This document shows, piece by piece, positions 9,114 to 17,689 of a stretch of DNA of 52,529 nucleotides. Position 1 is the stretch's first letter, and every line of letters starts with the position of its first letter. The position numbers and the translations under genes were made by a program. The notes under the pieces were generated by a model. The model was not told where the DNA came from, made no database searches, and saw nothing but the letters and a program-made list of their open reading frames with translations. This stretch comes from Actinomycetes bacterium. Its GTDB lineage: Bacteria > Actinomycetota > Acidimicrobiia > Acidimicrobiales > Acidimicrobiaceae. The DNA is taken from positions 1-52,529 of the forward strand of contig JAKARV010000014.1 of assembly GCA_021819205.1 (NCBI GenBank), given 5' to 3'.

Positions 9114-9444
9114 ATCCCTTTTGGTCATGCTCGCCGCCGCGATCGTGGTGCTCGTCGCCAACCTGATTGGCCTATGGTGGCTGGGGTACCTAGCCGGAGC
9201 GCTAGCCGCTTTCTTCGTCGTCCCCTGGCAGGCGGCGGTGGCTGTCGCCGCCGGGTGGGGCCTCGGCTTTATCGTCGAGGCCGCGACCGAGAATCTCCCC
9301 GGCTCTGCCAACGTGGTCGCGGCGATCGCCGGCATCAGCCCCTCGCTTGGCCCGGTCCTGATCGTGATCGCCATCCTCCTCGCTTATCTGCAGGGGTACC
9401 TGCCGGCCCGGGCGCTTCGCAGCCTGCGACAGCTGCGCCGCTAG
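9106..9444 (+). CDS. Small membrane protein of 112 residues
   Basis: The ATG at 9106 overlaps the end of the acylase gene (stop at 9111-9113), suggesting translational coupling. The product has three hydrophobic stretches (about residues 4-25, 28-50 and 75-95) separated by a short acidic loop (EAATENLPGS), and a basic C terminus ending RALRSLRQLRR, consistent with the positive-inside rule. I recognise no family. Its last 243 bases lie on top of the 3' part of the convergent yihY-like gene, so one of the two genes probably has a misleading end. Confidence 0.6.
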   Translation: MRRSLLVMLAAAIVVLVANLIGLWWLGYLAGALAAFFVVPWQAAVAVAAGWGLGFIVEAATENLPGSANVVAAIAGISPSLGPVLIVIAILLAYLQGYLPARALRSLRQLRR

Positions 9445-10260
9445 CGCGATGTCGATCTCCGCTCCGAGCAGGATAGCGAGAAAGGTGATGTAGAGCCAGA
9501 GCAGCGTAGCGGCCACCCCGGCGAGCGGACCGTAAGCGCTCGAGCCGCCAGCCTTTGCGCCCAGATAGAAGGAGTAGCCAGCCGAAGCCGCCAGCCACCC
9601 GAAGGTGGCGAGCAAACTCCCCGGACTGACCAACCGCCGGCGCTGCACCTTCCGAAACTGCGCCCGGTAGTAGAGCGCGATCAGCGCGGCGATCAGGGCT
9701 CCGGCGGCGAACAGCCTCGCCACGTCCACCGCCGCGCCGGCTACCCCGCCAAAGCGGAGGGTGGCATCCCTGGAAAGGGTTCCGCCAAGCACAACGATCG
9801 CAGCCGCAACGAGCCCAAGCAGTGCCGTAGCGGCGAGAAGCGGGAGTGCTTCGACCCGGCGGGCGACAAATCCACGAGGCTCCACCGGCCTCTCGATCGC
9901 CGCGAGCGCCTGGAGCAGCGCCGCCACCCCCTCCACCGATGACCACAGCGCGAGCGCGACTCCAACTGCCCCGGCGGCGAAATCGGCGCTCCTTGGCGCC
10001 TGGAGCGCCTCGATCAACAACGCGGACACCGGCGCGGGAAGCACGACGTTAGCGCTGTGAACGGTGGCAGCAAGCGCAGACTTGGGGAGCCCGGCGAGCG
10101 CGGTCACCGCGGCCGCCGCCACCAGCGCGGGAAAGATTGCAAGGAAGCCGTGGAAGGCCAGTCCAGCCGCGGCCAGCGTTACCCGGTCGCGAGCAGCCCG
10201 CCGCTTCGCCTCCTGGAGCGCCGCAACTGCCCGTTCTCTCCTAGCTCGGATCCAGATCAC
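9202..10260 (-). CDS. YihY/BrkB-family inner membrane protein
   Basis: The first 270 residues of this 352-residue protein match the YihY (formerly RNase BN-like) family. They include AAAGLAFHGFLAIFPALVA near residues 30-48, six membrane segments, and the SFYLGAKAGGSSAYGPLAGV and LLWLYITFLAILLGAEID signatures near the end. The family function is unknown. The last 70 or so residues are hydrophilic and Gly/Asp/Arg-rich, with no membrane segment. They lie entirely opposite the coding sequence of the small membrane protein at 9106-9444, which is what an antisense reading of a hydrophobic gene would give. The stop at 9202 is nevertheless the first in frame. The start is GTG. Confidence 0.85.
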   Translation of the reverse strand: MIWIRARRERAVAALQEAKRRAARDRVTLAAAGLAFHGFLAIFPALVAAAAVTALAGLPKSALAATVHSANVVLPAPVSALLIEALQAPRSADFAAGAVGVALALWSSVEGVAALLQALAAIERPVEPRGFVARRVEALPLLAATALLGLVAAAIVVLGGTLSRDATLRFGGVAGAAVDVARLFAAGALIAALIALYYRAQFRKVQRRRLVSPGSLLATFGWLAASAGYSFYLGAKAGGSSAYGPLAGVAATLLWLYITFLAILLGAEIDIALAAQLSQAAKRPGRQVPLQISEEDGDHDQDRAKRGADAGDRRDHVGRAGEILGRGLDDKAEAPPGGDSHRRLPGDDEESG

Positions 10261-10304
10261 CCCCCGCCGCGATTCAACTACATCTGCAGGGCTCTCGCCG
10301 AAGA

Positions 10305-11054
10305 CTACGCGAGGAGGGAGACGAGAACCTCCTGGGTCACCATCCCGGTTACCGCCCGCCCATCGCGATCGTGCCAGCGGCTCTCCGCGTCCGGGTCTCC
10401 GAGAACCGAAACCACCAGCGAAGCCTCCGAAAAGTCCTCGCCGGCGGTGTAGTGACTCGGAGTCACCAGCGTTTTGATTCCGGCCCCGGTCGCCGCCAAA
10501 AGCCCGTTGCGCGAGTCCTCGATCGCCACCACCTCGGAGCTGGCGATCCCAAGCTCTTCAAGCGTCCAAGCGTAGATCGCCGGGTCCGGCTTCTTCTTCG
10601 GAACGACGTCACCCGCCCCAACTACGGCAAAGATCTCTTCCCACTGGGGCCCGAGTTCGACGGCGAGCAAGACGTCGAGGGAGTCGAGCGTGGTGGTGGT
10701 GGCGATCCCCATTACCACTCCGGAGGAGCGCAGCTCCCCGATAAGGCGGGCAACGCCGGGGCGGAGCACGATCGCCCCCGACTCGACGATCTGCCGGTAG
10801 GCGGCCACCTTCTCGAGGTGAATCCGCTCGATGAGAGCATCGTCGACCTCTCCGACCTCGGGGTGCGCGTTGCAGTAGGCGCGAATCCGCTCCTTGCCGC
10901 CGGTCACCGCCAGCCAGATGCCGTACTCCTCGACGCTCCACTCGATGGGAACGCCGAGGACGCTAAAAGCCCGGTTGAAAGCGACCCGGTGTCCGTCCCG
11001 CTCAGTCTCGGCAAGGGTGCCGTCTACGTCGAACAAAACCGCTTTCAGAGACAA
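10305..11054 (-). CDS. HAD phosphatase, CbbY-like
   Basis: This 249-residue HAD subfamily I phosphatase has the first motif FDVDGTLAETERDGHR. The ETERDGHR extension and the following VAFNRAF are the hallmark of CbbY proteins, which in photosynthetic and carbon-fixing organisms hydrolyse xylulose-1,5-bisphosphate, a RuBisCO inhibitor. Also visible are the helical cap, TTTT at motif II, KKKPDPAIY (Lys of motif III) and VVAIEDSRNGLLAA (motif IV Asp pair). The start is TTG with GAGGGA a few bases upstream. No RuBisCO gene is in the window, so the substrate is inferred from family similarity. Confidence 0.82.
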   Translation of the reverse strand: MSLKAVLFDVDGTLAETERDGHRVAFNRAFSVLGVPIEWSVEEYGIWLAVTGGKERIRAYCNAHPEVGEVDDALIERIHLEKVAAYRQIVESGAIVLRPGVARLIGELRSSGVVMGIATTTTLDSLDVLLAVELGPQWEEIFAVVGAGDVVPKKKPDPAIYAWTLEELGIASSEVVAIEDSRNGLLAATGAGIKTLVTPSHYTAGEDFSEASLVVSVLGDPDAESRWHDRDGRAVTGMVTQEVLVSLLA

Positions 11055-11070
11055 CCGTCCCTCCCCTTGG

Positions 11071-12222
11071 TTACCTGGACCTCATCCGATCACGACCAGC
11101 ATAACGGTCACGGGAGCTGTTGCGGAAGTGGCTCTCCGGACGGACGCGCTCTCCACTCAGCATTCTCTCGATCCGCGAGGCCCGGCCCCGGTCGGACTCG
11201 CCGACGAGCGCGATTACCAAACCCGACCTTCCGGCACGCCCGGTACGCCCGGAGCGGTGCAGGTAGTCGGTGTAGGAGTTGGGGATGTCGAAGTGGACCA
11301 CCAGCTCCACATCGTCGACGTGGATACCGCGGGCTGCGACATCGGTGGCGATCAGCGCGCTGGCCTTGTCGCCGGTGAAGCGCCTGATTGCGCGCTCCCG
11401 CTGCTGCTGGCTTCTGCCCCCGTGGACCTGCACCGCGACGATCCCGTGATCGGAAAGCTCGCGGTCGAGCCGCTCCACCTGCTCACGGGTGTTGCAAAAG
11501 ACGATGGTCCGCCCGTGCCCGGCGATCAGCTTCGAGGTCTCCTCGGCCTTCTCGTACCGGCCAACCCGGAGGAAGCGGTGCTCGATCGGGCGCGACTCTA
11601 CGATCACCTCCACGGTGACCGGGTCCTTCTGGTAACGCTGGGTCATCCTCCTGATCGAGGAGTCGAGCGTCGCCGAGAAGAAAAGAGTCTGGACATCCTC
11701 TGTTAGCAGGGAGAGGATCTCCTCGAGTGCAGGGGCAAAGCCCATGTCCGACATCCGGTCGATCTCGTCGACGGCGACCATGGTCACCCTATCGAGGTGG
11801 ACCTGCCGCCGGTCGATGAGGTCGAGGAGGCGCCCCGGAGTGGCCACCACCGCGTCGACTCCCTGCTCCAGCCGGCGGAGTTGGGGGCCGTAAGGGGTAC
11901 CGCCGTAGATCGACAGCACCCTGAGCTTCCCCTTGGTGTACGAACTCAACGCCTTGGCGACCTGGAGGGCGAGCTCCCGGGTCGGGACCAGCACCAGGCC
12001 GGTCGGGGACTTGGGTTCCTGCGCCCGCTCCAGCCGCGAGGCCATGGGCGCGCCAAATGCGACGGTCTTCCCGGAGCCGGTGGGCGCCTGGCCGATCACG
12101 TCCCGTCCGGCGAGGGCCACCGGAATCGTCTTCTCCTGGATCTCGGTGGGCTCTTCGATGCCGAGCTCGGCAAGCCCGTCAACCACCCACGCTTCAAGGC
12201 CAAGGTCGGTAAAGTTACTCAA
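11071..12222 (-). CDS. DEAD-box family ATP-dependent RNA helicase
   Basis: The 383-residue protein carries the helicase motifs in order: Q motif (GIEEPTEIQEKTIP), motif I APTGSGKT, Ia VPTRELALQ, Ib TPGRLLD, motif II as DEID rather than DEAD, motif III SATL, then IV to VI (TIVFCNTREQ, ALIATDVAARGIHV, DYLHRSGRTGRAG). The C terminus is a short basic tail (RNSSRDRYAGRDRMRSR), typical of RNA-binding tails. The likely role is remodelling mRNA or rRNA structure. ATG at 12222 is preceded by AGGAGC five bases upstream. A long untranslated stretch lies upstream. Confidence 0.93.
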   Translation of the reverse strand: MSNFTDLGLEAWVVDGLAELGIEEPTEIQEKTIPVALAGRDVIGQAPTGSGKTVAFGAPMASRLERAQEPKSPTGLVLVPTRELALQVAKALSSYTKGKLRVLSIYGGTPYGPQLRRLEQGVDAVVATPGRLLDLIDRRQVHLDRVTMVAVDEIDRMSDMGFAPALEEILSLLTEDVQTLFFSATLDSSIRRMTQRYQKDPVTVEVIVESRPIEHRFLRVGRYEKAEETSKLIAGHGRTIVFCNTREQVERLDRELSDHGIVAVQVHGGRSQQQRERAIRRFTGDKASALIATDVAARGIHVDDVELVVHFDIPNSYTDYLHRSGRTGRAGRSGLVIALVGESDRGRASRIERMLSGERVRPESHFRNSSRDRYAGRDRMRSR

Positions 12223-12482
12223 TGAGTTGCTCCTAGGTCACTATCGGGCCACCTGGCCCCAATATCGGTCATGGCACGCGCAACACCGGCTGCTCCCCAC
12301 GGGGCTGGAGGAATCGGCTACCAAAGCCGCTCTCTACAACCTTTCCACCCGTGGCCGTACCTTCCCGAATCAAATCGGGGACTTGACGCCCGAATCCAAA
12401 GACCTAAGAGAATTGGAATTCCACAACATCCACTGCGATCGCCGATCGCGCTCCAAAGAGTCTAGCCGCTTTTAGCCGACTC
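12223..12482. other. 260-bp gap between amidotransferase and helicase genes
   Basis: No convincing gene is seen. On the helicase strand (minus) this would be a long 5' leader. It contains a perfect CCCCGTGGGG palindrome (near 12296-12305) and a GC-rich run next to the ribosome site. Long structured leaders are known for some cold-induced DEAD-box genes, so a regulatory leader is possible here but not shown. Confidence 0.4.
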
Positions 12483-13172
12483 TCAGCCAACCACCCACTC
12501 AAACAACGCCGACGAGCGCGGATCCCGCGCCAGCAGCCGCTCCGGGTGCCACTGGATTCCCACCAATCCGCCAGCCTCGAACGCCTCGACCAGCCCGTCA
12601 CTGGAGGTGGCGGTTGGCACCAGCCCGTTGGCAAGAACCTTCACCGCCTGGTGGTGGAGGGAGTTGACTGGAAACGCCTCGCCGAAGATCCGGGCCACCA
12701 AGCTTCCCGCCGGCGAAGTGACCTCGTGGGCAAAGTCGTACTCGACATCCCTGCGGGAGTGGTCCGCAAAGCCTGCAGTCTCGACATCCTGGTAGAGGGT
12801 GCCGCCAAGGGCGACGTTTGCCACCTGCAGTCCCCGGCAGATGGCGAGTATCCGCTTGCCTTGGCTCATCGCCTCGTGGACGACGGCGATCTCGAAGGCG
12901 TCCCGGACGTCATCGATACCGTAATTCCGCCCCGACACCGACTCCTCGCCGTAACGGGCGGGGTTGACGTCACCCCCACCGGTAAGCACCACCGCGTCGA
13001 CACCGGCGACCATCTCCTTTGCCGCCGACCCCACCCCGGAGATGTTCACGTTCTCCCCTGGCCAGACTTGAACCGCGGCTCCCGCCGCCGCGAGGCCCTC
13101 GATATACCCGCGGTGGAGGCCGCTATACCCGTTCTCCATGTGTCCGAAGGTCACTCCAACCGTCGCCACCAT
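12483..13172 (-). CDS. Class I glutamine amidotransferase-like hydrolase (peptidase C26, PuuD-like)
   Basis: The 229-residue protein is a single amidotransferase domain. GGGDVNPARYGEE is near residue 65 and the nucleophile elbow is ILAICRGLQ, whose Cys is the catalytic residue. NSLHHQAV follows, and GIQWHPE supplies the catalytic His and Glu. GGDVNP plus CRGLQ is typical of gamma-glutamyl-GABA hydrolase (PuuD) and related gamma-glutamyl hydrolases, so it probably cleaves a gamma-glutamyl amide; the true substrate is unknown. I chose ATG 13172, which has GGAGG six bases upstream, rather than the earlier in-frame codon at 13220. No polyamine genes are adjacent. Confidence 0.88.
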   Translation of the reverse strand: MVATVGVTFGHMENGYSGLHRGYIEGLAAAGAAVQVWPGENVNISGVGSAAKEMVAGVDAVVLTGGGDVNPARYGEESVSGRNYGIDDVRDAFEIAVVHEAMSQGKRILAICRGLQVANVALGGTLYQDVETAGFADHSRRDVEYDFAHEVTSPAGSLVARIFGEAFPVNSLHHQAVKVLANGLVPTATSSDGLVEAFEAGGLVGIQWHPERLLARDPRSSALFEWVVG

Positions 13173-13297
13173 CTGCCACCTCCGACTGCCGCGCCTGAAT
13201 ACGCAGTCTAGCTCCCACACCGGCGGCGCAAGGTTAGCCGGAAATTCACCCTCAGGTTGACCGGCGTTCGAGGATTGCCTCTAGGCTGCACCTTCTG

Positions 13298-13948
13298 ATG
13301 GAAAACCTGATCTCGACCTGGGGCTACCTGGCGATCTTTGTCCTCTCGATCCTCCAGTCGGCCTGCGTTCCCACCTCGTCCGAGCTCACCTTCGGGTTTG
13401 CCGGCTTCCTCGCCTTCGAAGGCCACTTCAACCTTCCCGAGGTGATCGTGGTCGGTGCCGTTGGCGAGCTGGTCGGCGGATACATCGCCTGGGCGATCGG
13501 ACTCACCGCCGGACGAGCGTTCCTGGCCCGCTTCGGCCGTCTCCTCCGGATCAGCCCGCAGATGGTCGAGCGCCTCCACGGCTGGTACCAGAGGCACCCG
13601 CGATGGGGGGTCTTTGCCACCCGCCTCCTCCCCATCGTCCGCAACTTCGTGGCGCTAACCGCAGGAATCGCCGAGGTCACCCCGGTGCGCTTCGGGATCC
13701 TGACCTTCCTCGGCTCGCTGGTCTGGGATGGCGCCCTCGCCCTCCTCGGTTACAGCCTCGGCTCCGCCTGGACCTCGATGGCCCACGCCGTCTCGGACGC
13801 CGGCTACCTCATGGTCGCTCTGATCGCGGCGGTGGTTGCGGGTCTCTTCCTACTCCACCGCCAAACCAACAAGGTGGTGCGCCGGACCGACGACGCCACC
13901 GGCTACCTCTCCGCACTTGCCCGGATCCAGACCCCCGAACAGCACTAG
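13298..13948 (+). CDS. DedA-family membrane protein
   Basis: This 216-residue polytopic protein has the DedA/SNARE-associated signature. There is an N-terminal segment with SACVPTSSELTFGFAGFLA, a second conserved region (GELVGGYIAWAIGLTAGR), the central FATRLLPIVRNFVALTAGIA with its conserved Arg and Pro residues, and GSLVWDGALALLGYSLG. DedA proteins act at the membrane, and several move lipid carriers such as undecaprenyl phosphate or phosphatidylethanolamine across it. The C-terminal tail is hydrophilic. It is followed 40 bp later by the aquaporin-family gene on the same strand. Confidence 0.9.
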   Translation: MENLISTWGYLAIFVLSILQSACVPTSSELTFGFAGFLAFEGHFNLPEVIVVGAVGELVGGYIAWAIGLTAGRAFLARFGRLLRISPQMVERLHGWYQRHPRWGVFATRLLPIVRNFVALTAGIAEVTPVRFGILTFLGSLVWDGALALLGYSLGSAWTSMAHAVSDAGYLMVALIAAVVAGLFLLHRQTNKVVRRTDDATGYLSALARIQTPEQH

Positions 13949-13988
13949 TAGCCAGCAGCCGGGCGCCTACTAATACTAAGCTCGGCCT

Positions 13989-14750
13989 ATGCATCCGCTA
14001 ATCAACCCCGACCGACACCTCCCTTGGGTGCACGAGTTCGACAACCTCCACTACGAGTGGCGTCGCCTCTTCGCCGAGGCCGCGGGAACCTTCCTCCTGG
14101 TGATCGCGGCGGTCGGCGCGCCGGTAGCCAACGTCGCCAGCCATGGCCAGGTTCCCCTCGACGCCCAGGTGGTGGCGCCGGGCCTCATGGTGATCGGCAT
14201 CATCTACGCCATGGGCATGGTCAGTGGGGCTCACCTCAACCCCGCGGTCTCGTGCGCCTTCGCTCTTCGGGGCAACTTCCCGTGGAAGCGGGTCCCGGGT
14301 TATGTCGCCGCCCAGCTCGCCGGGGCTATCGTTGCAGTCGAGCTGCTCAAGGGGCTGGTTGTGCGGGTAGGAATTCTCGGGGCCACCTACCCCGCTCCGG
14401 GCGTCTCCGGGCTGCGGACGCTCGCCATCGAAGGGGTGATCACCTTCGGACTGGTCACCGTAATCCTCGGGACCGCGGCCGGCGCCCGCAACGTCGGGAC
14501 CAATGGGGCGCTCGCCATCGGCTTCTACATCGTCCTCGCCGGGCTCTGGGCTGCCCCGCTCACTGGAGCGTCGATGAACCCGGCCAGGACGATCGCCCCG
14601 GACCTGATCTCGGGCAACTGGGATGCTTGGTGGGCCTACGCGGCCGGCCAGCTCGCCGGGGCTGCCGCCGCCGTCGGCTGCGCTTGGGTTCTCCGGGGAC
14701 CGCCAAGCTTTGCGGCTTCGCTCGCCGCCCAGGGCGAGCCCGAGGAGTAG
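13989..14750 (+). CDS. MIP-family channel (aquaporin/aquaglyceroporin)
   Basis: This 253-residue protein has the MIP fold: six hydrophobic segments and two half-helices with the NPA motifs SGAHLNPAV (about residue 83) and TGASMNPAR (about residue 198), the latter with the conserved pore Arg. AGTFLLV in the first helix is also typical. It conducts water or small neutral solutes such as glycerol; the selectivity filter cannot be assigned safely by eye. An N-terminal hydrophilic stretch of about 25 residues precedes the first helix. The gene starts with ATG and sits between DedA and an exported amidase-like gene. Confidence 0.93.
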   Translation: MHPLINPDRHLPWVHEFDNLHYEWRRLFAEAAGTFLLVIAAVGAPVANVASHGQVPLDAQVVAPGLMVIGIIYAMGMVSGAHLNPAVSCAFALRGNFPWKRVPGYVAAQLAGAIVAVELLKGLVVRVGILGATYPAPGVSGLRTLAIEGVITFGLVTVILGTAAGARNVGTNGALAIGFYIVLAGLWAAPLTGASMNPARTIAPDLISGNWDAWWAYAAGQLAGAAAAVGCAWVLRGPPSFAASLAAQGEPEE

Positions 14751-14817
14751 CCCTCTTCACGAACGGGCAACACTGGCCGCGTATAATGGCCGGGACCGAG
14801 GTTCTGGGGGAGCTTAG

Positions 14818-16425
14818 ATGCTGCGAGGGAAGAGCCAGAGAAGCTGGGGGTTGCTGGCTGCCGCCATGGCGGTAGCGCTCGCAGTCTACGGGATTGCCGT
14901 CTCCCTGCCCTCCTCCTCGAGTACGAAGCCCAAGGTGAAACCCAAGCCACTTGCCGCGCAGAGCGCCTCCCGGACATTTCCCGGGCCCTACGGCGTAGAG
15001 GCTTCCTGGGTGATCAAGGAGAACCAGCGGCCCGGGACCACAGCTTGGAAGATCACCGGCCCGCAGAGTGCAACCGGGATCATGGGGTACAGCAACCGGC
15101 CCCAGGCCACCTACGGGCAGCGGGTGGATCTCTACGTCTCCACCACCGCCACCAGCTTCGTCGTCCAGGCGTACCGGATGGGCTACTATCAGGGGAAGGG
15201 AGCCCGGTTGGTGTGGACGTCCAAGCCGATCGCCGGCGCGGTTCAGCCCCAGTGCCCCGCCTCTCCCCCTCTTTACATGGTGCAGTGCAACTGGACGATG
15301 TCCACATCATTCGTGGTCACCAAAGCCTTCGTCCAGGGCGACTACCTGCTCAAGCTGGTGGGCAACCAGGGGCAACAGAGCTACGTCCCGCTCACGGTGT
15401 GGGACCCGTCGAGCCACGCCACCTACGTGGTGATGAACGCCGTCTTCACCTGGCAAGCTTTCAACCCCTTCGGCGGCTACGACCTCTACCAGGGCGGCCC
15501 CCCAGGACCCGGGTACCCACCCCCCGACCGCTCCCGCATCGTCTCCTTCGACCGCCCCTACGCCAACGGAAACGGCTCCGGCGGCTTCCTTTCGATCGAG
15601 TACCCGCTGGTCCGCTTCATGGAGCAGCACGGCCTCGACGTCACCTACTGGACCGACATCAACCTTGCGCTCAACGGCCAGCAGCTCGCTAACCACAAGG
15701 CACTCCTTTCGTTGGGCCACGACGAGGAGTGGTCACTCCGAATGCGCAACAACGCGGTAGCCGCCCACGCAAAGGGGGTCAACCTGGCGTTTTTTGGGGC
15801 TAGCCCCATCCTTCGCAAGGTCCGGCTCGCTCCCTCGCCGCTTGGCCCCAATCTGGAGATGGTCAACTACCGCGACCCACAGGCCGACCCGCTCTACGGG
15901 GTGGACAACGCCCGGGTTACCCAGAACTGGTGGGGCCAGCCCCCGGCCAATTTGCCGGCATCGACGCTGGTGGGAGACTCTTACAACGGCTACAACAACA
16001 ATCAGAGCTTCCCGCTTGTCGTCACCGACCCCAACTCCTGGCTGTACGCGGGTACCGGCCTCAAGCAGGGGTCCACCCTACCCGGGCTGCTCTACTCCGA
16101 CTTCGACGGCTACGACCCGGCCAAGCCCAACCCCAGCGACGTCCAGATCCTCGCGCACTCGCCGGTGGTCATCGGCTTCTCCAACGCCAAGATGTACGCG
16201 GACACCACCTACTGGACCGGGTTGAAGGGGAAGGGTGGGGTATTCGAGAGCGGAACCAACAACTGGATTGCCGCCATGAACCCGTGTGCCCCGGGGACCT
16301 CCGGCTGCATCGCGCCGGAGGTGGACCGGATGACCGGGAATCTGCTCAAGCTCTTCGGGAGCGGACCGGCGGGTATCGCCCAGCCCTCGGTCGCAAACAC
16401 CAGCACCTACTATCCACAGGGCTAA
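14818..16425 (+). CDS. Exported protein related to N,N-dimethylformamidase large subunit
   Basis: The 535-residue protein starts with a basic-hydrophobic segment (residues 10-30) and a Lys/Pro-rich linker, so it is likely exported or membrane-anchored. The body resembles the N,N-dimethylformamidase beta-subunit domain: VQAYRMGYYQGKGARLVW early, NAVFTWQAFNPFGGYDLY in the middle, then LDVTYWTDINLA, LLSLGHDEEWSLRMR, and a C-terminal TTYWTGLKGKGGVFESGTNN. In the true enzyme this domain holds a mononuclear iron site, but I cannot assign the metal ligands or substrate here. ATG at 14818 has GGGGGAG upstream. No small-subunit gene is next to it. Confidence 0.75.
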   Translation: MLRGKSQRSWGLLAAAMAVALAVYGIAVSLPSSSSTKPKVKPKPLAAQSASRTFPGPYGVEASWVIKENQRPGTTAWKITGPQSATGIMGYSNRPQATYGQRVDLYVSTTATSFVVQAYRMGYYQGKGARLVWTSKPIAGAVQPQCPASPPLYMVQCNWTMSTSFVVTKAFVQGDYLLKLVGNQGQQSYVPLTVWDPSSHATYVVMNAVFTWQAFNPFGGYDLYQGGPPGPGYPPPDRSRIVSFDRPYANGNGSGGFLSIEYPLVRFMEQHGLDVTYWTDINLALNGQQLANHKALLSLGHDEEWSLRMRNNAVAAHAKGVNLAFFGASPILRKVRLAPSPLGPNLEMVNYRDPQADPLYGVDNARVTQNWWGQPPANLPASTLVGDSYNGYNNNQSFPLVVTDPNSWLYAGTGLKQGSTLPGLLYSDFDGYDPAKPNPSDVQILAHSPVVIGFSNAKMYADTTYWTGLKGKGGVFESGTNNWIAAMNPCAPGTSGCIAPEVDRMTGNLLKLFGSGPAGIAQPSVANTSTYYPQG

Positions 16426-16708
16426 GCAAAGCTTCGTCCTAACTGGCCAGATTCGGACCGAAACGGGTCGTGTCTTACGCATGGCGAGTGTTCAAGCCAC
16501 GCTTGCGGAGCAAGGTGGTGAACTAGACTTCAGTTCCGGAGGACCTGTGCCGACCGAAACGGTGTGCCTTTCCGGCTGCCGATGCGACGCGATGCGGTAA
16601 TCGTCAACACTTCGACAACCACTTTTCGATGAGGCTCTTGCCGCGGCTGTTGCGATCTGCCCGGCGGACGATGGTACGAAAACGTCGAAGAAACTCCGTG
16701 GTCACCAG

Positions 16709-17170
16709 TTGGTCGTTCGTCACGAAATTGACTCGGCGTCTCGGTCCTTCCTCGTCCTGGACACCGTACCAGAAGCCGAAGACGCGGGCAAGTTCCATAG
16801 AATCGCGAGGGTCGCGGACCATTTCATTGTTGGGATTGGCGACCCGGTCAAGATTTTTGTCGAAAACTCCTTCTATTACTTCGAGGCCAAAATGCTCGCC
16901 ACGGGGCACGAAAGTCTTTTCCAACTTGACGAGAAGTTGACAGCAATGGTAGCGGGGGTTACAGACGAAATTGAGAGAACGGTGGAGGCGGGTCGGGAAG
17001 GTATGAGAAACGTTTTGAGTGGGGGAAATCCGACGACTCTTCCACCAGAAAGTCCCCAACCACAGTCGCCGACGACACCAGACACCGGCTTAGGGAACGA
17101 ATCCCAATCGCCCCCGGCACCGCCACCGCCGGCCGGGGATACAAGCACAGGCTCCGCAACTCCGTCCTGA
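16709..17170 (+). CDS. Unrecognised protein with proline-rich tail
   Basis: A 153-residue reading starts at a TTG. The same frame is open back to 16601 with no better start, so the gene may be 5'-truncated. Residues 1-100 alternate like a small mixed fold (SRSFLVLD, HFIVGIGDPVKIFVE) and end in an acidic helix. The last 45 residues are Pro/Ser/Thr-rich (SPQPQSPTTPD), like a disordered linker. The region is less GC-rich than its neighbours and sits beside an IS remnant, suggesting acquired DNA. The opposite strand also has a long ORF (16604-17059), but codon third positions favour this strand. Confidence 0.35.
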   Translation: MVVRHEIDSASRSFLVLDTVPEAEDAGKFHRIARVADHFIVGIGDPVKIFVENSFYYFEAKMLATGHESLFQLDEKLTAMVAGVTDEIERTVEAGREGMRNVLSGGNPTTLPPESPQPQSPTTPDTGLGNESQSPPAPPPPAGDTSTGSATPS

Positions 17171-17284
17171 CGTCGAACCGTCGGAATGCCCGAGACAAAA
17201 AACCGGAAAAAGTTCTTTTCCCCTCTCTGAATCGAATGTCCAGCCCCAAAACGGCGATCGCCGGGAGCGCAGGTTCAAACACCC

Positions 17285-17689
17285 CTGGCCGAACTCGATC
17301 CATCCGGCGGCGATCTAATCAAAAACATCGTGGAGATTGTGCCCAACGAACTCCTGGAAGCCCAGATGACCGAACGGCTGGGTGCCGCCCACTACAAAAA
17401 AAGCGAGGAGCGCACCGGCCGCTACTGCAGGAGCCTGGTCACCAGGGTGGCAAAGATCGTGTTCAAAGTGCCAAGGGACCGAGCCGGGATCTTCTCCGTC
17501 GAAATCTTCAAGCGTTACCAACGCTTTCGACAAGGCCCTGGCGCTTGCGATCGTGGAGATGTACATCCAGGGGGTCTCAACGAGGAGGGCGCGAGATCGC
17601 CTAAGAGCTTTTCGAGGAGGAGATCCCGGCTGCCACCGCCTCCGGGCTGGAGCAAAGGCGTAGCGCTGTCGCAAAATCGGGTTAGACGC
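17285..17689 (+). pseudogene. IS256-family (mutator-type) transposase remnant
   Basis: Conceptual translation gives the N-terminal third of an IS256 transposase: DLIKNIVEIVPNELLEAQ, MTERLGAAHYKKSEERTG and a beta-rich segment (VAKIVFKVPRDR). A frameshift near 17520 follows, then DKALALAIVEMYIQGVSTRR, another frameshift near 17605 and FEEEIPAATASGLEQRR before a TAG at 17687-17689. The DDE catalytic core is missing. The remnant ends exactly where the convergent VirD4-like gene ends (8-bp overlap). Confidence 0.85.

Noticed and set aside
16604-17059. Minus-strand 151-residue frame in the accessory patch
   Set aside because: It looks partly protein-like, but third-position GC favours the plus-strand frame. 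Neither is certain.
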